DNA of 64,000 nucleotides from Solea solea (taxonomy: Eukaryota > Chordata > Actinopteri > Pleuronectiformes > Soleidae): positions 11,929,001-11,993,000 of the forward strand of contig NC_081153.1 in NCBI RefSeq assembly GCF_958295425.1, written 5' to 3'. Each line of letters starts with the position of its first letter. Within the stretch, counting starts at the first letter, position 1. Under the pieces are notes generated by a model. That model was not told where the DNA came from and did no database searches. It saw nothing but the letters and a program-made list of their open reading frames with translations. The position numbers were made by a program, and so were the translations under genes. Below, in pieces: positions 12,121-25,174 of the stretch.

Positions 12121-12420
12121 TGTGTGTGCGCGCACATGTGTGTGTGTGTGTGTGTGTGAGGCCCACAGTTGTCAGGGTGTAAGTGGGAATGATGAGGGGA
12201 ACCCCGTTATCAGCTTTGTCTGTGTCAGCACCTCCATCTGGTGTCAGTTCTCCTACCAGTGTGTGTGTGTGTGTGTGTGTGTTTGTGTGTGTGCCACGAC
12301 AGGGTGATAGTTGTCTGGTGAGCAGGAAGTGCAGTCTGGGTCAGACTGGTGACACATACAGCACAGCCTGTGGTATCTGTCTCACTGTCCTCTTCCTTTG
12401 TGTGCATGTGTGTGTGTTCT
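12121..12420. repeat. (TG)n microsatellite pair
   Basis: Two TG tracts lie at about 12136-12158 and 12259-12292, with a looser TG run near 12400. All open frames crossing them are repetitive and not credible. Confidence 0.85.
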
Positions 12421-13022
12421 TGTATGTGTCGCTTTGTGAGGACCCCAAATCTTATGACCAGGGCCGTGCTGTCAAACGCACGGCCCGCGGGCCAGTACTG
12501 GCTCACCGGAGGGTCCGATGCGGCCCACAGGATGAAATTGTGAAAATGTCACATTATGATCATAATGTTAAATACAATAATTTTCAGTTCCAGATAACTG
12601 TGACTAAATTTGTTTGTGCCTTCGTAGATCCACTGTGATCTGTAAGTTGTAATGCACATGTGTAAATGGAAAACTTAGGCATAAAATGTCAGGTTTTTCA
12701 TAACATGTTTTGTAAAAATATACTTCACTAATTGCAAAACAAAGAGAAACATTTGGAGTTGTTGTTATAGATTATTATAACTGGTCCAGCCCACTTGAGA
12801 TCAAATTGCGCTGTATGTGACCCCTGAACTAAAATGAGTTTGACACCCCTGGTATAAACCATACGGCGTGAGGATATTTTGGCTGGTCCTCACTTCTTTA
12901 GAGGGTTTTTTGGGGGGTTAAGACCTGGTTTTAGGGTTAGGATTAGAATTGGGTTTAGGTTAGGGTTAGGGTTAGGGTAAAGGTTAGGATTAGGCACTTA
13001 GTTGTGATGGTTAAGGTATTTT
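12421..13022 (+). repeat. Teleost TTAGGG-bearing dispersed repeat, interrupted by a hAT-like insert
   Basis: The left part has the phrase TTTGTGAGGACC. The right part has GGCTGGTCCTCAC, then GTTAAGACCTGGTTTTAGG, then an array of GGTTAG/TTAGGG variants (about 12933-12990). This order is typical of a dispersed fish repeat that travels with (TG)n. It is split by the insert at 12459-12851. Related copies occur at about 14690-14815, 18940-19070 and, reversed, 19770-19915. Confidence 0.6.
12459..12851. mobile_element. hAT-like non-autonomous element
   Basis: The right end GTTTGACACCCCTG mirrors the left end CAGGGCCGTGCTGTCAAAC. The interior near the left end is GC-rich (CGGCCCGCGGGCC, TGCGGCCCACAGG) and is followed by AT-rich sequence. 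This layout matches a very common fish hAT family whose ends read CAGGGGTGTCAAAC. No clean 8-bp target duplication is visible, so flanks or ends have decayed. There is no transposase frame. Confidence 0.65.
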
Positions 13023-13624
13023 TTTTTTTTTACTCCCACTAGACTAAATTATTTCTCATTATGTTTTTTTTGTGTTACTATTGTGTTAAAAGAAAACAAC
13101 ACAATCATTCCTCAGACTAATGTGCTACACATTCACTCAAAATGCCTCGCTTGCAGCGACAATATATGCAACTCACTAGCATATGAAATGTGACATTAGA
13201 GATGAAAATACACAGGCAGGGGAAGAGATATGAGTGAGCTTCAGAGGGATGAAGCCATGACTCACAGCTTTAGTCCTCTGCTGCCAACTACTGGAGAAAA
13301 TGTGGAACATGCAGCCAGAAACTCACATGTGTCTCTGCAAAACCTCAGCCACTGTGATTGTAAAGGATCATGTTATAGTGTTAGTATGAAAAATGTAAAC
13401 TTCTTTTTATTATTAGAGCTTCTTCCTCTTCCTTTTAGGCTATTATTATTATCACTAGCAGTGGTATTATGGTCATTATTATTATGCTATAATTAAAGTT
13501 GATATTGGTTTATTTTTTGCTGCTGCCTGTATGAAGTACATTGTGGTGCTATAAACATGTCATAACTGATTTAGAACTGTCCTGTCTAAAACTATAACTT
13601 GATACAGTTGTTATATATCTGCTC
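13023..13624. other. Intergenic, no gene seen
   Basis: AT-rich, with (ATT)n-like stretches near 13440-13490. The 88-codon frame at 13230-13496 ends in a leucine-rich reading of this simple DNA and lacks support. Confidence 0.55.
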
Positions 13625-13895
13625 CTGCATGGTCTCTCTTCTCTTTCTACTTTGCATCCGTCTTTCATATTCTCCAACCGGTCAAGGCAGATGCTGCACA
13701 TCTTTGATTGTGTGAGATTTATTCCTGTTAAAAGGGAGTTTTTTCCTCTCCTCTGATGCCTAGTGTTTGATCATTGTGTTAATTGTTGGGGGTTTCTTCT
13801 CTCTTTATAACATTGTAAAGGTTTCTGCCTTACTATGTACAGTGCTTTAAAATAATGTATGTTGTAATGAGGTGCTATACAAATAAAACAAAAAA
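13625..13895 (+). repeat. Widespread teleost interspersed repeat, 3' part
   Basis: Ordered landmarks are present: CCAACCGGTCAAGGCAGATG, CCTGTTAAAAGGGAGTTTTT, a TGTGTTAATTGTTGGG-type segment, and a tail GGTGCTATACAAATAAAA. This order is that of a very abundant fish retroposon 3' end as I know it. The copy is diverged. I do not assign a subfamily. Confidence 0.6.
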
Positions 13896-14458
13896 TTATA
13901 AAAGACTCCATTTTTTTTTTTCTAAAACTTCATTTAAAACAAGATACTGTCAACTCAGTATTAAAATGAGACAACATGGACTTTTACTGTAAGTGCAGTA
14001 AACGTTGAGCCTTACAGACTTCAGTCTTTTGAGTTTTTATCCCATATATTTTTCCCAGAATGCACATTTTCTCTTTTGTTAGTTTCTCTTTACACTAATC
14101 ATTTGGTTTGTTGAATTGCGTTTGTTTTTTTTTTGCATCAAAACAGAGAAACATCTGACTCATGAAAAATACAGCTTGTTTATTTGCATATATTAACAAA
14201 ATACAGATAAAATAACCCTAACCCGCAACTATTCTTTCACCTGAGGCTAGTTTGTCTCTAACCAAAAAAACCAAAAACATTTCTAGTGCATCTCAGAGTA
14301 TAGACTTTATCAATATAAATGTTTGTATACAACACATGATTCATATGAACCAATCATGATATAACTCACAGGAGATTGCCTCATTATAATCATACAGAGT
14401 GCTCCCTACTGACCATTATCATTCAAGAGCATCTTTACAATGAAGGACACAGTGGTAC

Positions 14459-14461
<3 letters not shown>

Positions 14462-14501
<40 letters not shown>
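14462..14501. repeat. (CT)n microsatellite
   Basis: About 40 bases of uninterrupted CT dinucleotide, with no gene nearby. Confidence 0.95.
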
Positions 14502-14504
<3 letters not shown>

Positions 14505-14648
14505 GAGTATAGGGTCTATGGGTAAGTCTAACTTTATTTTTGGATGAAACATTGGACACATGCGTTGACTTTGGAGTGAGCAGGTTGGCTGCTCAACAGT
14601 ATCAGTAAAAGTGAAATGAAATGTGTCATTGCATTTTACATTGTGTGT

Positions 14649-14650
<2 letters not shown>

Positions 14651-14679
<29 letters not shown>

Positions 14680-14983
14680 CATACCTTTTCAGACCATTTT
14701 CATTTTGGGATGGTGAAGACATTTTCACATTTTGCATGGTCTTCACTTCCTGTCACACATGAGTTAGAATAATGAGTACTAGGTTGAGAATTAGGTTAGG
14801 ATTAGGTTAAGGAAATGTGTGCATGTGTGCGTGTGTTTACTTGTATATTTGTTACCTCTTCGGACCTTTTTGTGGCATAACAGAACACTGACCTTGTCAG
14901 AGCCAGTGTCATCAACATCAGCTGATATCGGCATCAGCAAGAGATGACTATATCAGTGCATTTTACTCTGTGTATGTGTGTGT

Positions 14984-15014
<31 letters not shown>

Positions 15015-15015
15015 G
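14651..15015. repeat. (TG)n tracts ending in an 18-base G run
   Basis: TG tracts lie at about 14652-14679 and 14971-14998. The second runs directly into a homopolymer of G from 14998 to 15015. Between them is a diverged copy of the dispersed repeat that carries GGTTAG variants. The G run could form a quadruplex and is also prone to sequencing error. Confidence 0.85.
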
Positions 15016-15946
15016 ACAGTAAAAAGATGCAAATAGACTCAATAAAATATGTAATTTTTTTTTAAATCTAATATCCATGATTCAGTATCCAGTCTCTCAA
15101 TAAAACATAGCAGTAAATGGCCTCTGGGTTTATATAATATATAACCATAACCTGACATAAGGTTAAGTGTTCCTAATAGTTATAAATGAGGGGGAGCCCG
15201 TTACTTTTGTTTATTGGCCTGCTTTCTTTCTATGAGTCCCCTCACTGTAATGTAACATGTCGCTCTCACCACGCTGCAAAATGAAATTAGGCACTGACAT
15301 GGGCTCCGCATCATCCACTGACGAGCCCGCACTGTGAACTCTTCACCCGGGCACGGCACGCCTGCGACACGACGCACGGAAGCGGGCGAATCGGCAGGCA
15401 GCGATGGAGGCAGGGAGGCAGGGAGGCAGCAGCCGGGTGCGCGCTCCCTGGAGTCCCAGGCGCGCTCCCCTGTCCCTCAAAACAATTAGTCATTCAAGTC
15501 TGCCATCTACCGACGATAAAGTGAAACGACGCCGCATGTTGTGGCTGGTGAGAGTTTATAAGAATATGTCTAAATGCTGTCAAAAACATTGTTATAGGTC
15601 AATATCCACATCATATTCATTTCTACTTAGTGTGCATACTGTATGCTTAATAAAGGGTTACATCTATATTAAGCACATTCAAAAACAATCCCAGTTCACC
15701 AAAGTACTGTGCAAACAATCCAAATAGAAATAAAAAACAATTGAGTCAAATGTAAAATATAAAAAAAATTAAAAGAAATAAATGGTATCTTGTAACCGTC
15801 AGCAATTGAGAATAAATGATTGTATATTAACATTCATCCTTGTGAAATTGCGAAAATAAAATGGCAGCGTATCTTTATTTAAGAGCTTTTTTTTTAATCA
15901 TCATCAGCTATCGAGAAACTTTCTGTGAAGCTGTAAAAAGTCGATT
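15016..15946. other. Intergenic with one GC-rich block
   Basis: No gene was recognised. A GC-rich, CpG-containing patch at about 15300-15480 stands out from the AT-rich surroundings and could be a CpG-island remnant or promoter. No splice-supported exon follows on either strand. Confidence 0.45.

Positions 15947-16033
<87 letters not shown>
15947..16033. repeat. (GATA)n microsatellite
   Basis: About 21 uninterrupted GATA units followed by a short G run. Frames that read through it (SIYL repeats) are artefacts. Confidence 0.95.
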
Positions 16034-18289
16034 GGGGGGGAAAGAGGCCAAAGGTCACTTTATTGGACCGTGTGTGTGTGTGTGTGTTGCATTTATAGGC
16101 CAAGGCCACATTTTATTGGGCTTGGGTATGAGTGTCGCACAGTAACGTTGGCCAAAGTCTGTCTTACTGTGTCCACTTAATGTGATAAGAGACAGGCACT
16201 CAACATTTTCTATTTAGTGATATGTTTTGTCCTCACCACTGAAAGACTGAGCTCTGATTTGAATTTCTTACTCTCTGTGCTGCATAAAGCAAAGTCTGAG
16301 GATTACAGAGCGAGGAACGGCAAACAAGTGGAGAAAACCTCCACATCACATTCTCCACCAGGAAAAATGTTTGACATGAGCTTTCCCACCAGTTTCCAAC
16401 ATCACAATATTTACATATCTTGTTAATAGCGTGGGGGATAGTGTTTCCCTCATGGCCCGAGCTGCATCTTTCTGCTGGATCGTTTCACAGTTTGTTTATA
16501 ATGCGGTCAAACAAAAAGATCCCTCCCTGCTATTCAATCCATCTGAGAACAAACACAATCAGTGCATTGTTTCCTCGTGATATCATTGTGCATTCTCCTC
16601 AGTGCACTCCCATGTTTCCCTTTTACATTCCACTTTAATAGACTTCAAACTCTTAATGGTTTTGGGAATTTACATATAGGGCTTTGAGTAGGTCAGTCCC
16701 GCGCCTATATTTTTTCTGAATATTGCTGCTTTAGTGAGGTCAAAGAGCGCAGAGAAAATAACTTTGCCCAGAGCGTGGTGCGGAAGTAGGCTTGTAAATC
16801 ATTACAGGGGGGGGAAAAACAAGCATCTGACTTCATTTTAGCTTTTTAAAAGAGACTTTTCAAGCGTCTGTTGAAGGTGAGATAAGAAATCTTACAATTT
16901 ACATTTACAGTTTTGTTTTTTTAATGTCAAAATCCTCTTAACTGAAGGCTGATTAATGTCAACACATGTACGGATCTCTCCACTGGGGGTGGTAATGAAA
17001 TCTGTTCATATTACAAACACACACACACACACACTTTTAGAGGTTACATGATGTGCAGCGCTTCAACACATGGATTGAAGTTTTGCCCTGAAACAAGAGC
17101 TGCCTGCAATAACTGGAATATTCAAATGATGCGAGGCACCACAGCAACCATTTACTGGCAATGAATAATGAATGTTATGATGATAATGATTGTGATGGTG
17201 ATGACAACAACGGTAGACATACTAATTCTCTTCTTCTCTTTATTATAATCTTTAAAATCGTTAGGAAAGACAGGCAGGAAGTGGGCTATCAGTGAGAAAC
17301 ACCAGGACTCTTACACTGGTGCAGATATTTACACATGGGTTTTGTTTAATCTTTATTTCCTGTTTTTATATGTAATTCTATATAGTATAATGTCTATATA
17401 ATGTGGTTAATAACCATCATTGTCTGACAATGAAGCAGGCAGATTGACAAGGAGTTTTGTTTATTCAGATATATCTGTCTGTCCATCTATCTATCTATCT
17501 ATCTATCTATCTATATGTATGTGTATATATTATAGCAGCCTTGAAAATAGAGCTTGTTCTTAAGTATGATGATGATGATAATGACAGTAATAGTGAGTTG
17601 TGCTTTTCTGTTTAATGTTAAATGGTCACGGAGTTAAACAAAAAAGAAAAAAAACATAAAGAAAGACAGAGGGAAAGGTTAGTGAATAGGTTTGAAAGAT
17701 AACTAACACTTGCATACCAAAATTTAAAAGAAAACAAACAAAACCAATTGGAAATGGTAAAACAACTACAAAAAAATCTAATAAAAGGCAAAGGCACTGT
17801 AGCATGATATAATATGCATGGTTGATATGTCTCCAAATATTACCAAAAAAGAAAAAAAAAATCCAATAGGGCCAAATGGAAAAGATGACACGGATTCTTG
17901 GGGGTTTACGCAGTGGCAGTTTCACACTTTCACCTGTAGATGGCAGTAGATGACAAGCACTAAGCCACTATATCCTTGGCCGCAGAGTGCTGCTGTGAGC
18001 AGTGATTAGATTTGAACAGTGCCATAATGTTACATCTAGGTTACTGAAACCTCAGCACAGAGACCGTGGGGTCACCGTGGGAGGAAGAAGCCACATCCAC
18101 GCTTTGATAAAAGTGTGATTAGACTTGTTTTAACAGGCACCAGTGATTTCCTGCATCCTCACTGTGGCCCCTCAGTGTCACACACTCACTCACTCACTCT
18201 CTGCTCAGCTTCCACAGTGTGTGTGTGTGTGTGTGTGTGTGTGTATTAAATGTTTACTTGCACATCGTTGGTTGATGATAAAAATTACT
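16034..18289. other. Gene-poor intergenic DNA
   Basis: No gene was recognised. It holds (CA)n near 17018, a (CTAT)n tract at about 17486-17513 and a (TG)n tract at about 18219-18243. The remainder is AT-rich and unremarkable. Confidence 0.55.
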
Positions 18290-18480
18290 TTGGCCCGCTT
18301 GTATTTCAATTAATCTTTGTCTCGCTTTGTGTTCCAAATTGATTCCATCTAATTCTATTACAAGCGGCTAAACCTGCATCCGTGATCATCTACACATAAA
18401 ACCGAGGGCTAATTGACAATCTTCGAGGCTGTCGTCATATTAGGGCGGATTAAATGCAACATGGAGGCGCGCTTCGGGCG
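18290..18480. promoter_or_regulatory. Candidate conserved noncoding block
   Basis: A repeat-free, balanced stretch with several AATT/ATTAG-type cores (CAATTAATC, AAATTGATTCC, CTAATTCTATTAC, GGGCTAATTGACAATC). It lies between a TG microsatellite and a GC-rich patch. It has the look of a developmental enhancer or conserved noncoding element. I cannot test conservation here. Confidence 0.25.
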
Positions 18481-20328
18481 CAATATAATTAATATGAACT
18501 GTTTACTGCGTCGACGGGGCCACGTTGGTTAATGGTGTTGTTTATTGTTTTGCAGGAGCCCCGCGTTTCCGGTGCATCAATCCTGGTGTCAGTGCCTGGG
18601 CCCCGGTGTCGCAGAGGAGTGATGGCCGCGCGGTGATTATAACGGAATAAAAGGACGTAATGAAGTGCTTTCCGCCCCGTTATTCTCGTGTGCCCGGCTG
18701 CTGTCAGCCACCTCCATCCACGCTGCCGTGATGCTCCACACACTCCACTCCTCCTCCTCTCTCTCTCCATCCCTCCATCCCATCACTGTGAGCCACTGTG
18801 CCTTGTTTTCTGTGCCTTCTCTCATCGTCACGAGGTTCATATGAAGTTTAATTGTTTAAAATGACAAGTCGACAGAGGCGACAGTTGTATGTATGTGGTA
18901 TTTACATCCATGCACCACGTGTGTGTCTGTATAGGCCTGTGTTTGTGACTTAAATAGGTTGTGGGGACATATTTTGGCTCATAATTATTGAGGTGAGGAC
19001 ATATCAGCAGGTCCTCACCTCACTACTTCAAATGGCACCTTTTAGGGACAAGATTTGGTTTTAGGGTTAGGTCTGTGTATGACTGTCCCACAAGTACAAA
19101 GAGACTAGTGAGTGTGTGTGTGTGAGAGAGAGAGAGACTAATGGAACAGGTTGCTGGTGATTAATTGAAGAAATAGAGAGTTGATTGTAGTAATTAAACA
19201 AAACAAGGCAAAGCAAACGACTGGGCTGCCATCTGGGCCTGCAGGCTGAGAGCACACGCATTTACCCACTGCCAAGCACACCATTTATTTACCCATATAA
19301 AGATGCTAGGGGACCGGCTGGGGCTCACTGTGTTTGTTTGTGCATGTGTGTGTCTGTGTGCACACGTGGGTGTATACGGGGGTATTTTCTGTCACAGAGT
19401 GGAGACATGGCACTGGCATCATGTGCACATGGATGTGTAAACTAAATGTTTTCAAAGAGAGGATTACTGCTAAATGGCAAGTGTGTGTGTGCAAAAGAGT
19501 TACACATATTTACATCTATGGTGGTGGAGACATTCATCCGGTGTCGCTCTGCTGATCATCTGTGCTGCTTTGGTGGGTAAACACCACAATTAAGCGACAC
19601 GGCGATGGAGACCAAATGTGCAGAGATGCAGAACAGAGACATGGATGGCACCAGATTAATTATCATGCATGCACACATCATCCAAAAACAGGCGCACGCA
19701 CATACAGTATGTACTCTCTCACACATGCACTTGTTTCTCCATAGCTGTGAGGACTCTCAGACATTCCCCAGCCCCCTTACACAACCCTGAACCGTCTCTA
19801 TTAAGTATAACAAAAGTCTTAAACCCTCAAAAGGCCCTTTGAAGGTTTGAGGACCTGCTAAAATGTCCTCACAACATCATGTCCTCACAATGAACGCATT
19901 TTGTCCTTACAACCTAATGGAGACATGTATATACACACACACACACAGACGAGCACACAAATCCAAGCAGACATTTCCTTTACACACTCACAAGCTGTGT
20001 GTTATTTTTGAAGTCAGTCAACCATCAGCTAAATCTGGTCTCTTCATTTTGCCCGGCGCTTCAGAGAGAGAGCTGTGAGGAGTGGTGTGCGCATATGAAA
20101 TTGCTTACATTATATGCTGCAATGTTTTGCCAATGGGCTGGAACATATTAAGCTGAAAATGAATAGCAGGTCTTCTCGACACCATGTTGCGCGGTGGCTA
20201 AGCCTTCACTTCCCCTTCCCCGAGTGCTCCATCATAACGACAGCTGTCACTTTTATAGCGTGTGCATGCTTCTGCTTGTGTGCATTATGCTATGTGCGGA
20301 CCATATGTTTAAATGTGTCCGCATGAGT
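18481..20328. other. Gene-poor intergenic DNA with copies of the TTAGGG-associated repeat
   Basis: A CpG-rich patch lies at about 18460-18700. Dispersed-repeat copies lie at about 18940-19070 (plus) and 19770-19915 (minus), recognised by TGAGGAC, GGTCCTCAC and GGTTAG motifs. No splice-supported exon was seen. Confidence 0.5.
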
Positions 20329-20869
20329 GTGTGTGTGTGTGTGTGTGTGTGTGTCTGCTTCTGCAGCGGCCCCTCTATAGCAGGTCATGTGTTGAGACAA
20401 AAGGATCACATCTGCCTGACTCCTGCTGGAAAGGGAGCCATGCGCGTCTATTTGTTTTAACGCCGGTCGTACAACGCAGGAAGGCCTTAATTTGATGTGC
20501 ATACAGATGATTATCATAAATATGACACCCTTTATTTAGCCCAGCAGGTACATATAGTGTTCATCTGAGCATATGCATGCGGGTTGGGTGCATGTTTTGG
20601 GTACATTAGTGATCCCTGTGCACTCACGTATGAATATTTATGCCCACATGTGCATTGCTTGTGTTTGTGTGTGTGTGTCAGACGGTGGCTCATTGGTATT
20701 CCGAGTGTCTCCAGTTCCCCTGTGGTGCTGGGTGGGATAGGAAGCATCTGTCACCTCTGCAGAGATCTAGCACGCTGCCGACTTAACCCTTTAAGTGCTG
20801 CATCACCTGAGGGCTGCTGAGAGAGAGAGAGAGAGAGAGAGAGTGGGAGTGAGAGAGAGAGAGAGAGGA
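20329..20869. repeat. (TG)n tract at 20329-20353 and (GA)n tract at 20819-20869
   Basis: Two simple repeats separated by unique sequence. Frames across them are low complexity. Confidence 0.85.
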
Positions 20870-23800
20870 GTTTTTTATTGGTAGAGCCACCATCAATGGG
20901 CGGATACACTGCCAAGATTTTTGCACTGATTGATAAATTTTGGGGGAGGAGCAAATTCAGACAGACATGGCCCATCCTGTGAGAAGGTGGAGCCAACCTC
21001 ACACCTTGACAAACCATAGGAGAGCAAACAAATTGCTGACATTTTCTTTTTCCATCCCCGCCCACTGTCCACACTGTTTCAATCAACAGATACACTCCTA
21101 AATGAAAGAGGGAGAGCGAGTTGGAGCTGTGACAATATAAAAAGCAAGAAAGATGTTCAGAAAACGCTGACTCCCATTTATTGAGGTTAAAAATGTGTTT
21201 AATAATTTAATAACTTTGGCCCCATGAGCAGATTCACTGGCTGGGCCAGTTTGAGGCAGCATTCTAAATGATGTAAATGTCATCATCCGCTCATGTCCGT
21301 GACGGCACCATGCAGATGTAAGCGAGCACCCTATACCGCTATGTGATTACGTGGGCTGCACGCAGCAACCGTGCATGCTCCATGTAGCACAACACAGTTT
21401 TGGTCAAATAACATGATAATGAAGAACCTTAAAGAGAGCGTATGCGAGCTCTTCCAGGGCCCATACCCGCACAGCTCATCACTCAAAGAGCACAAAGACA
21501 TACATGTGGGGGCAAACACCCAGAGAGAAATCACTGCCACTGGAATGTGATATCGAGTAAGCATTCATAGAGCAGTGGACTAACGTGGACCTTCATTTTT
21601 ATATCAATGAAACCACAGCCACAAGTGGAAATGAGAAATGATCTGAAGGACCCTTAATGTCGCCATTAAACACGGGCGTGTTTATGTTGGTGTGACCGGG
21701 TCTCGAGACAAGTCAAATTATCAGCCAAGTCAAACGGTCTGTTGTTAACACTTTCAATCTCATCGCCTGTGTCGTAACTTCTTGGAGACAGTGAACCCGC
21801 CGGTCAATAAATGGCATCATTTGTAACACAGGTAGTTAAAGGAAAGAATACAGGGAACGTATCCATGTGTCTCCTTGAGTTTCTCTCCTCCTCGGTGTTC
21901 ATGCAAGTCTATGCGTTTGGGTGAGAGAGTGTCCTCCGGGTGTCATTGAGCCCTGGTATAAATCAGCTGGATGTGCGAGCGTCAGGCTGCAGTAAATTAG
22001 CCAGGTTTTAATTGTGCCTGTAATAGATGAGTATAATTAGTCAAGGCTCTTCCTCAGCCTCTACTGCCCTGACATAATCATCTTCTAACCAAACTACACA
22101 TCACTTCGTCTCTCCATCTTTCCATCCTTCATCCGTCTGTAGCCTGAAGGGACAGGAGGGATCTTCTCCTCCCTCCTCCCTCCTCTTCCTCCATCTCCTG
22201 CAGGATCCCCCTCTCTGACAGATTTTCAGACAAACCGACCAGAGAAGACCCCTCTCCTTTTGTCTTTCTCTGGCCTTCTCTCTCTCTCTCTCTCTCTTCC
22301 TGTACGCCTCCTCAGGAAATCCTGTGTTCAAGAGGAAAATATAATTTTCAAGTCACAACTTCAAGTTACAAGGCTCTGTTGTTGAGACTAGTAGTGGTAA
22401 AATAATCATGAGCACATTATAAACCTTAGAGTAGGTGTTTCAAAAACCCTCAACATAGGCTACTTTTAATCCTGCTATGAAAATATTCGTATTATTTCTC
22501 TGCAAACAGATGACTAAATTCTCCCGTCTACCCAGTTATAGCATCTGGCTTTCAAAATGGATATTTCTGTTTTTAAACATGATTGCATATAAATCTTTTA
22601 TTCTGTGACAGATTTTTCTATTTTAAGCAGATTTTTCACTGTTTTACTTCTAGCTGGCCTTTTTTTTTGCTAAAGCTACAGTGGACAGGAGTCTAAAAAA
22701 GACCACATCAAGTAACACATAAAGAAGCACACAGTACCTCGAGAAATCAAGATAAAAAGATTGCCTTGGGTTATCTGTCTAATATGAATTAAGTGCATCT
22801 GTGTGTGCTCATCTGATGAGAGGAGCTCAAAGTATGTTAATTGTCCGCAGTTATTCTTCCAGCAACCCTGCCTTTAAAATAGGCATTAACTGAATTACTG
22901 TATTACTGTATGTTACAAATAAGGAAGAAAAACATAAAGCTAATTCACAGTAATTCAAATATATGAGAACAAGGAGCAGAAAAATCATACCAATCGACAA
23001 AGTAATGAGAGGAGTTCTTCTACAGCTCAGGTTTAGTCTGCCTGTTTATGTAGATGTTATCATTTTCCCGTGTCCCCATTCACTCGATGAAAAATCCCAC
23101 TCAGACCCGATATTAACATCTGTTCTGAGTGACACTATATCACAAACACGCAGCTCTCAGGCTTGTCCCATTCCGTGTTCGTACAGAAACCTACAGAGAA
23201 AATATTGCGCCATAATTCGCGCAGCTCTAAATCACTCTGAACACGTTTGAAGGTGGTCCGGGAAATGTGAACACATTCTTTTCAACGGATACTCTGAGGC
23301 TCTCACAGGAATGGAAACAGTTTGTACTTCAAAGCGGGCGCATGGTTTGACCTGTGTTAGTGATAAGAGCACACGGAGGGTTGACCTACCTGAAAGAGCA
23401 GAAGATGGGCAGTTGGAAAGACGGGCAGTGACTGCATCTCTGGGAGACATTGACTGTGGAAGACAAGAGTGAAAAGCTAAAGGAGTGAAGTGAACTAGGG
23501 GGAATGAGTCTCTTGGGATGGGTTCATACAGTATGTGATGAACTATTCAGTGTCACTCCTGTATACAAACATTTTCCATTTAATCAGAATGTCCCTTCTG
23601 AATGGACACTTCTCTCTATAGTATATTCCTTAAAGCTGCTTTATGCTCCAATTTGTTTACATGATGTTCGGGGTCAGGATCCAGGGGATCCTTCCTCACG
23701 AGCCACCTCAACCAGAAATATACTTACATGCCTCATCAACGAGGATGTGTATGATGTCCACAGGAACCTGAATGCAAAAAATGACCTGCTTTAAACGTGA

Positions 23801-24210
23801 TTAGTCATAAACAGGCCAGTCATTCAAGCGATCCTGCACATACAAATGCACACTTACCCTTGAACACACGGGGCTAATGCAGAAATCATAGCCCCCTGCT
23901 TGATCATTTGTAATGCACCTAATCAGCGACGTGTGTGAGAAACAGAGAGGCTGGACCAATGGGATGTGACAGAGCTGACACGCTGCACCTGATAAGGCAG
24001 GACAAAACTGAAAAATGTTGCTGCAGGGGGATCCATGCACTGATTAGGCCTGCGTTCGATTCCTCCGAGTGCCAATTCATCAGTGTCCACTAGCGCCCGT
24101 TTACCAGGTACTCGGGTGTCAGTGTGGTCACATTGCTGCCGGGACCTCGCCAATCTCTGTCGCACAGAATCAGTGTCTAAGAGAGGGCAGGATCTCACCC
24201 CTGCCCCAGT

Positions 24211-24212
<2 letters not shown>
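20870..24212. other. Gene-poor intergenic DNA
   Basis: No gene was recognised. The polypyrimidine stretch at about 22100-22320 is one of several in the window. The block at about 21930-22080 is repeat-free and AT/TAATTAG-rich, a weak conserved-element candidate. The frames at 22963-23250 and 23504-23794 have no splice or family support. Confidence 0.5.
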
Positions 24213-24253
<41 letters not shown>

Positions 24254-24739
24254 AGAGTGGAGCCATGGCCCTAATCACACACAACAACAAACCCAATAAA
24301 GTGTGTACTCTAACCCTGCTTGTGGAAATACAGACCACACAAACCTTCAGCTCAAACTGACCACACATACAAACACACACACTAGTTCATTTTGTGATGT
24401 GACCCAACCCCCCCCCCACCCCCCATATACTAACCCCCCCTCATCACCCCAAAGTGCCTCGGTCACCAATCAGGACCACTTTGTCAAGGCACAGGTAACC
24501 GTGACGACTCTAATCCCTCGGCAATCAGCTGGTCATTCATCACTGCAGAGAGAGAGAGAGCAGGAGAGCGGGAGAAAGAGAGGGAGAGAGTGAGGGAGGT
24601 AGAAAAGTGGGGGGTGGGGGGGGTGGGGCTGTGTCACAGACAGGGGCAACTGTGCAGACAAATGGCCCCAAAAATTCAGTATTAATCAGCAACTGATTTG
24701 CTGCCCTTTTAAAGCCAATACCACTTAACGACTGAGAGG

Positions 24740-24790
<51 letters not shown>

Positions 24791-25131
24791 GAGAGAGGGA
24801 GGATAAGTGTGAGCCTGAAAACAGAGACAAAACAAGAGAAGAGGTGAAAACCAATGAAGGAGTGAGGGAGAGGATGAGACAAAGAAAAAGTAAAGTATGA
24901 GGCTACTGTTGCATCATTAGGCGTTTGGTCTGTGACATAGTAAAATGCTGCGTAAGGTAGTCCCATCACCACACACACAAACACACACAAACACACACAA
25001 ACACACAAAGTAGCCCCCTGTTGATTTGTCACTGGAGTTGATCAATAGCTGTGATGGAAACAGAATCAGCTCAGATGGATTAAATGTCCCAGTGGCTCTG
25101 ACGTTATTTTCCCATTAAGAGAAGGCTAATC

Positions 25132-25174
<43 letters not shown>

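Noticed and set aside
12183..12638. 151-codon plus-strand open frame
   Set aside because: It crosses TG microsatellites and the left end of a hAT-like element, giving VCVCVC readings.
12933..12990. Telomere or chromosome-fusion scar
   Set aside because: The TTAGGG variants are few, degenerate and belong to a dispersed repeat seen several times in the window.
15894..16109. SIYLSIYL repeat protein
   Set aside because: Direct reading of the GATA microsatellite.
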